Positions 5,223 through 6,849 of a stretch of DNA of 6,849 bases are shown one piece after another. Both the position numbers and the translations under genes were made by a program. Source of the DNA: Alphaproteobacteria bacterium (lineage in GTDB: Bacteria > Pseudomonadota > Alphaproteobacteria > Rickettsiales > JABSSG01); NCBI GenBank assembly GCA_022600235.1, contig JAHZKS010000094.1:1-6849 (forward strand), written 5' to 3'. The notes under the pieces were generated by a model. The model did not search any database and was not told where the DNA came from. It saw only the letters and a program-made list of their open reading frames with translations. How positions within the stretch are numbered: the first letter of the stretch is position 1; each line of letters starts with the position of its first letter.

Positions 5223-6849
5223 CTAAATTACTAGATTTTCTTTTCTATATGCTCTGATCTTTATAAAATACTGCTGTGCGACAGATAAAATATTACTCCA
5301 TGCCCAGTATATAACTAACCCAGCTGGGAACGATGCAAACATAAATATAAATATCAAAGGAAGCAATTTCATAACTTTAGCCTGTATAGGATCACTTGGT
5401 TCAGGGCTCATTTTTTGCTGTATATACATAGTGAAAGCCATTATTAAAGGCCAAGCACCAATCATTAAGAATGATGGAGGGTCCCACGGTATTAATCCAA
5501 AAGCATTAAAAATAGTTGTAGGATCGGCTACAGACAAATCACGAATCCACCCATAGAAAGGAGCATGCCTCATTTCTATGGTAATAAAAAGCACCTTATA
5601 TAGTGAGAAAAATATTGGTATCTGCACCAATAAAGGCAAACACCCAGACAACGGACTCACACCTTCTTTTTTATAAAGCTCCATAATCGCTTGGTTCTGC
5701 TTCATTTTATCTTCAGCATATAATTCTTTAATTCTATTCATCTCAGGAGCCAATTTTTTCATTTTTGACATTGAGTGATAAGATTTATTTGCAATAGGAA
5801 ACAAAAACATCTTAACAATAATAGTTACTATCAAAATACTTAAACCAAAATTCCCCACTACATCATAGAAAAATTTTAGAGCAGAAAACATAGGTTTTGT
5901 CATAAAATAGAACCACCCAAAATCTACTGCCCTATCAAATAAATCTAAGTTCAGATACTGACCATAAAAATCTAATATAGAAACAACTTTTGCACCAACG
6001 AATAGGTGACTAACACTAGAGCTTTGAGATCCATTAGCTACAACTTCTTCTTCTGCTAAAGACGAAACCTGGTATTTATCTTTATTGAGGTATTTACTAA
6101 ATCTGAAATTTGAGTCAAATTTTCTATTTTTATCAGGTATAATCGCACTTAACCAATATTTGTCCGAGATACCAAACCAGCTACCTGCTTTATTATCCTT
6201 AAATTCAACATTATCATCAGATTGAAGATCTTCATAAGATACCTCATCTAAAATCCCATTAAATACACCTAATGGACCTTCGTGCGAGATTGCAAACTTC
6301 TTGTCTTGCGCAAATATTCTGTTTATCAAAGAATAATCCTGAACAACTATATTTCTACCACTATTATTTTTTATACTTTTCTTGATTGTGAACATATATT
6401 CTTTATCCAAATATATATCCATTTGGAATGTGATTCCTTGTCTATTAACCCAAGTTAAAGAAACAGAATCTTCAGATTTAAGGACATTTTTATTAGCGCG
6501 CCATACAGTACTAGAATCTGGAAGATCTATATCTTTAGATTGCGATAACCAACCAAACTCTGCAAAATATGAATCCTTTGAACGAGATGGATGAAGAAGC
6601 TGAACAAGCTGTTTATCATCAACTGTTTTATGGTATTGTGATAAAATAATATCGTCAATTCTGGCACCAACTAAAGATATTGAACCTTCTATTTTCTCAC
6701 CCTTGACCCTAACCCTATTCTTATAATTATTTAACGCATTTTCCGTAGACAGAAACTTCTCTGGTTTCTGTATTTTTACATTAGAAGATATATCTGTTTT
6801 TCTTCTAACTTTTGCCTGTTCCTCATATTCTTGCATCTTAGGAACTTCA
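5223..6849 (-). CDS. yidC: Membrane protein insertase YidC, 5' end outside window
   Basis: Inserts and folds inner-membrane proteins, alone or with SecYEG. The frame stays open past the ATG at 6836 to the window edge (codons for E-V-P-K precede it) and the N-terminal membrane helix is missing, so the true start lies upstream. Counting from the Met at 6836, the periplasmic P1 beta-domain spans about 45-280. The five-helix core follows: RAVDFGWFYFMTKP (302-315), a membrane helix near 328-347, the cytosolic charged hairpin 352-392, GCLPLLVQIPIFFSLY (398-413), and helices near 455-472, 490-505 and 507-520. The groove Arg of E. coli (R366) is Lys here (K343 in IVKMFLFP), still basic. GLIPWDPPSFL (447-457) and FPAGLVIYWAWSN (503-515) are alphaproteobacterial-type signatures. 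The C-terminus is short. This is the first visible gene of the minus-strand run, 56 bp before the argB-like gene. Confidence 0.97.
   Translation of the reverse strand, partial: EVPKMQEYEEQAKVRRKTDISSNVKIQKPEKFLSTENALNNYKNRVRVKGEKIEGSISLVGARIDDIILSQYHKTVDDKQLVQLLHPSRSKDSYFAEFGWLSQSKDIDLPDSSTVWRANKNVLKSEDSVSLTWVNRQGITFQMDIYLDKEYMFTIKKSIKNNSGRNIVVQDYSLINRIFAQDKKFAISHEGPLGVFNGILDEVSYEDLQSDDNVEFKDNKAGSWFGISDKYWLSAIIPDKNRKFDSNFRFSKYLNKDKYQVSSLAEEEVVANGSQSSSVSHLFVGAKVVSILDFYGQYLNLDLFDRAVDFGWFYFMTKPMFSALKFFYDVVGNFGLSILIVTIIVKMFLFPIANKSYHSMSKMKKLAPEMNRIKELYAEDKMKQNQAIMELYKKEGVSPLSGCLPLLVQIPIFFSLYKVLFITIEMRHAPFYGWIRDLSVADPTTIFNAFGLIPWDPPSFLMIGAWPLIMAFTMYIQQKMSPEPSDPIQAKVMKLLPLIFIFMFASFPAGLVIYWAWSNILSVAQQYFIKIRAYRKENLVI

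Overview
This AT-rich window (roughly one third G+C by eye) looks like chromosomal DNA of an alphaproteobacterium, most likely of the order Rickettsiales or another reduced, host-associated lineage. That rests on low G+C, short intergenic gaps, an alphaproteobacterial YidC C-terminus (the GLIPWDPPSFLMIGAWPL stretch), a map-radC gene pair, and an isolated argB-like gene with no other arginine genes. I recall map-radC and orphan argB genes from Rickettsia-type genomes, but the assignment is inference. I see no rRNA, tRNA, insertion sequence, CRISPR array or phage gene.

Layout. On the + strand: the 3' part of map (methionine aminopeptidase, 1-501), radC (512-1189), a 234-bp gap with several small inverted repeats and a possible promoter, and an unrecognised 469-residue protein with a very acidic C-terminus (1424-2833). 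From 2834 to the right edge all genes are on the - strand. In transcription order they are yidC (5' end off the window), an argB-like amino-acid kinase, trxA and a membrane-anchored pentapeptide-repeat protein. Gaps of 56, 18 and 20 bp suggest one polycistronic unit. The two gene groups converge, and their stop codons abut with no spacer at 2833/2834.

Function. map, radC, yidC and trxA are ordinary housekeeping genes: N-terminal Met removal, a JAMM-fold protein of uncertain role, membrane protein insertion and thiol-disulfide exchange. The less ordinary part is three genes. The ArgB homologue keeps the acetylglutamate kinase scaffold but lacks the residues known to be needed for catalysis, so it looks like a pseudoenzyme or a repurposed fold. 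The pentapeptide-repeat protein has about 54 pentapeptides in one unbroken register, a 20-residue super-period with an aromatic column, an N-terminal membrane anchor and a Cys-x-x-Cys pair in the predicted core. The 469-residue protein has no family I recognise. I do not see a convincing new multi-gene system; these three proteins are the candidates worth following.
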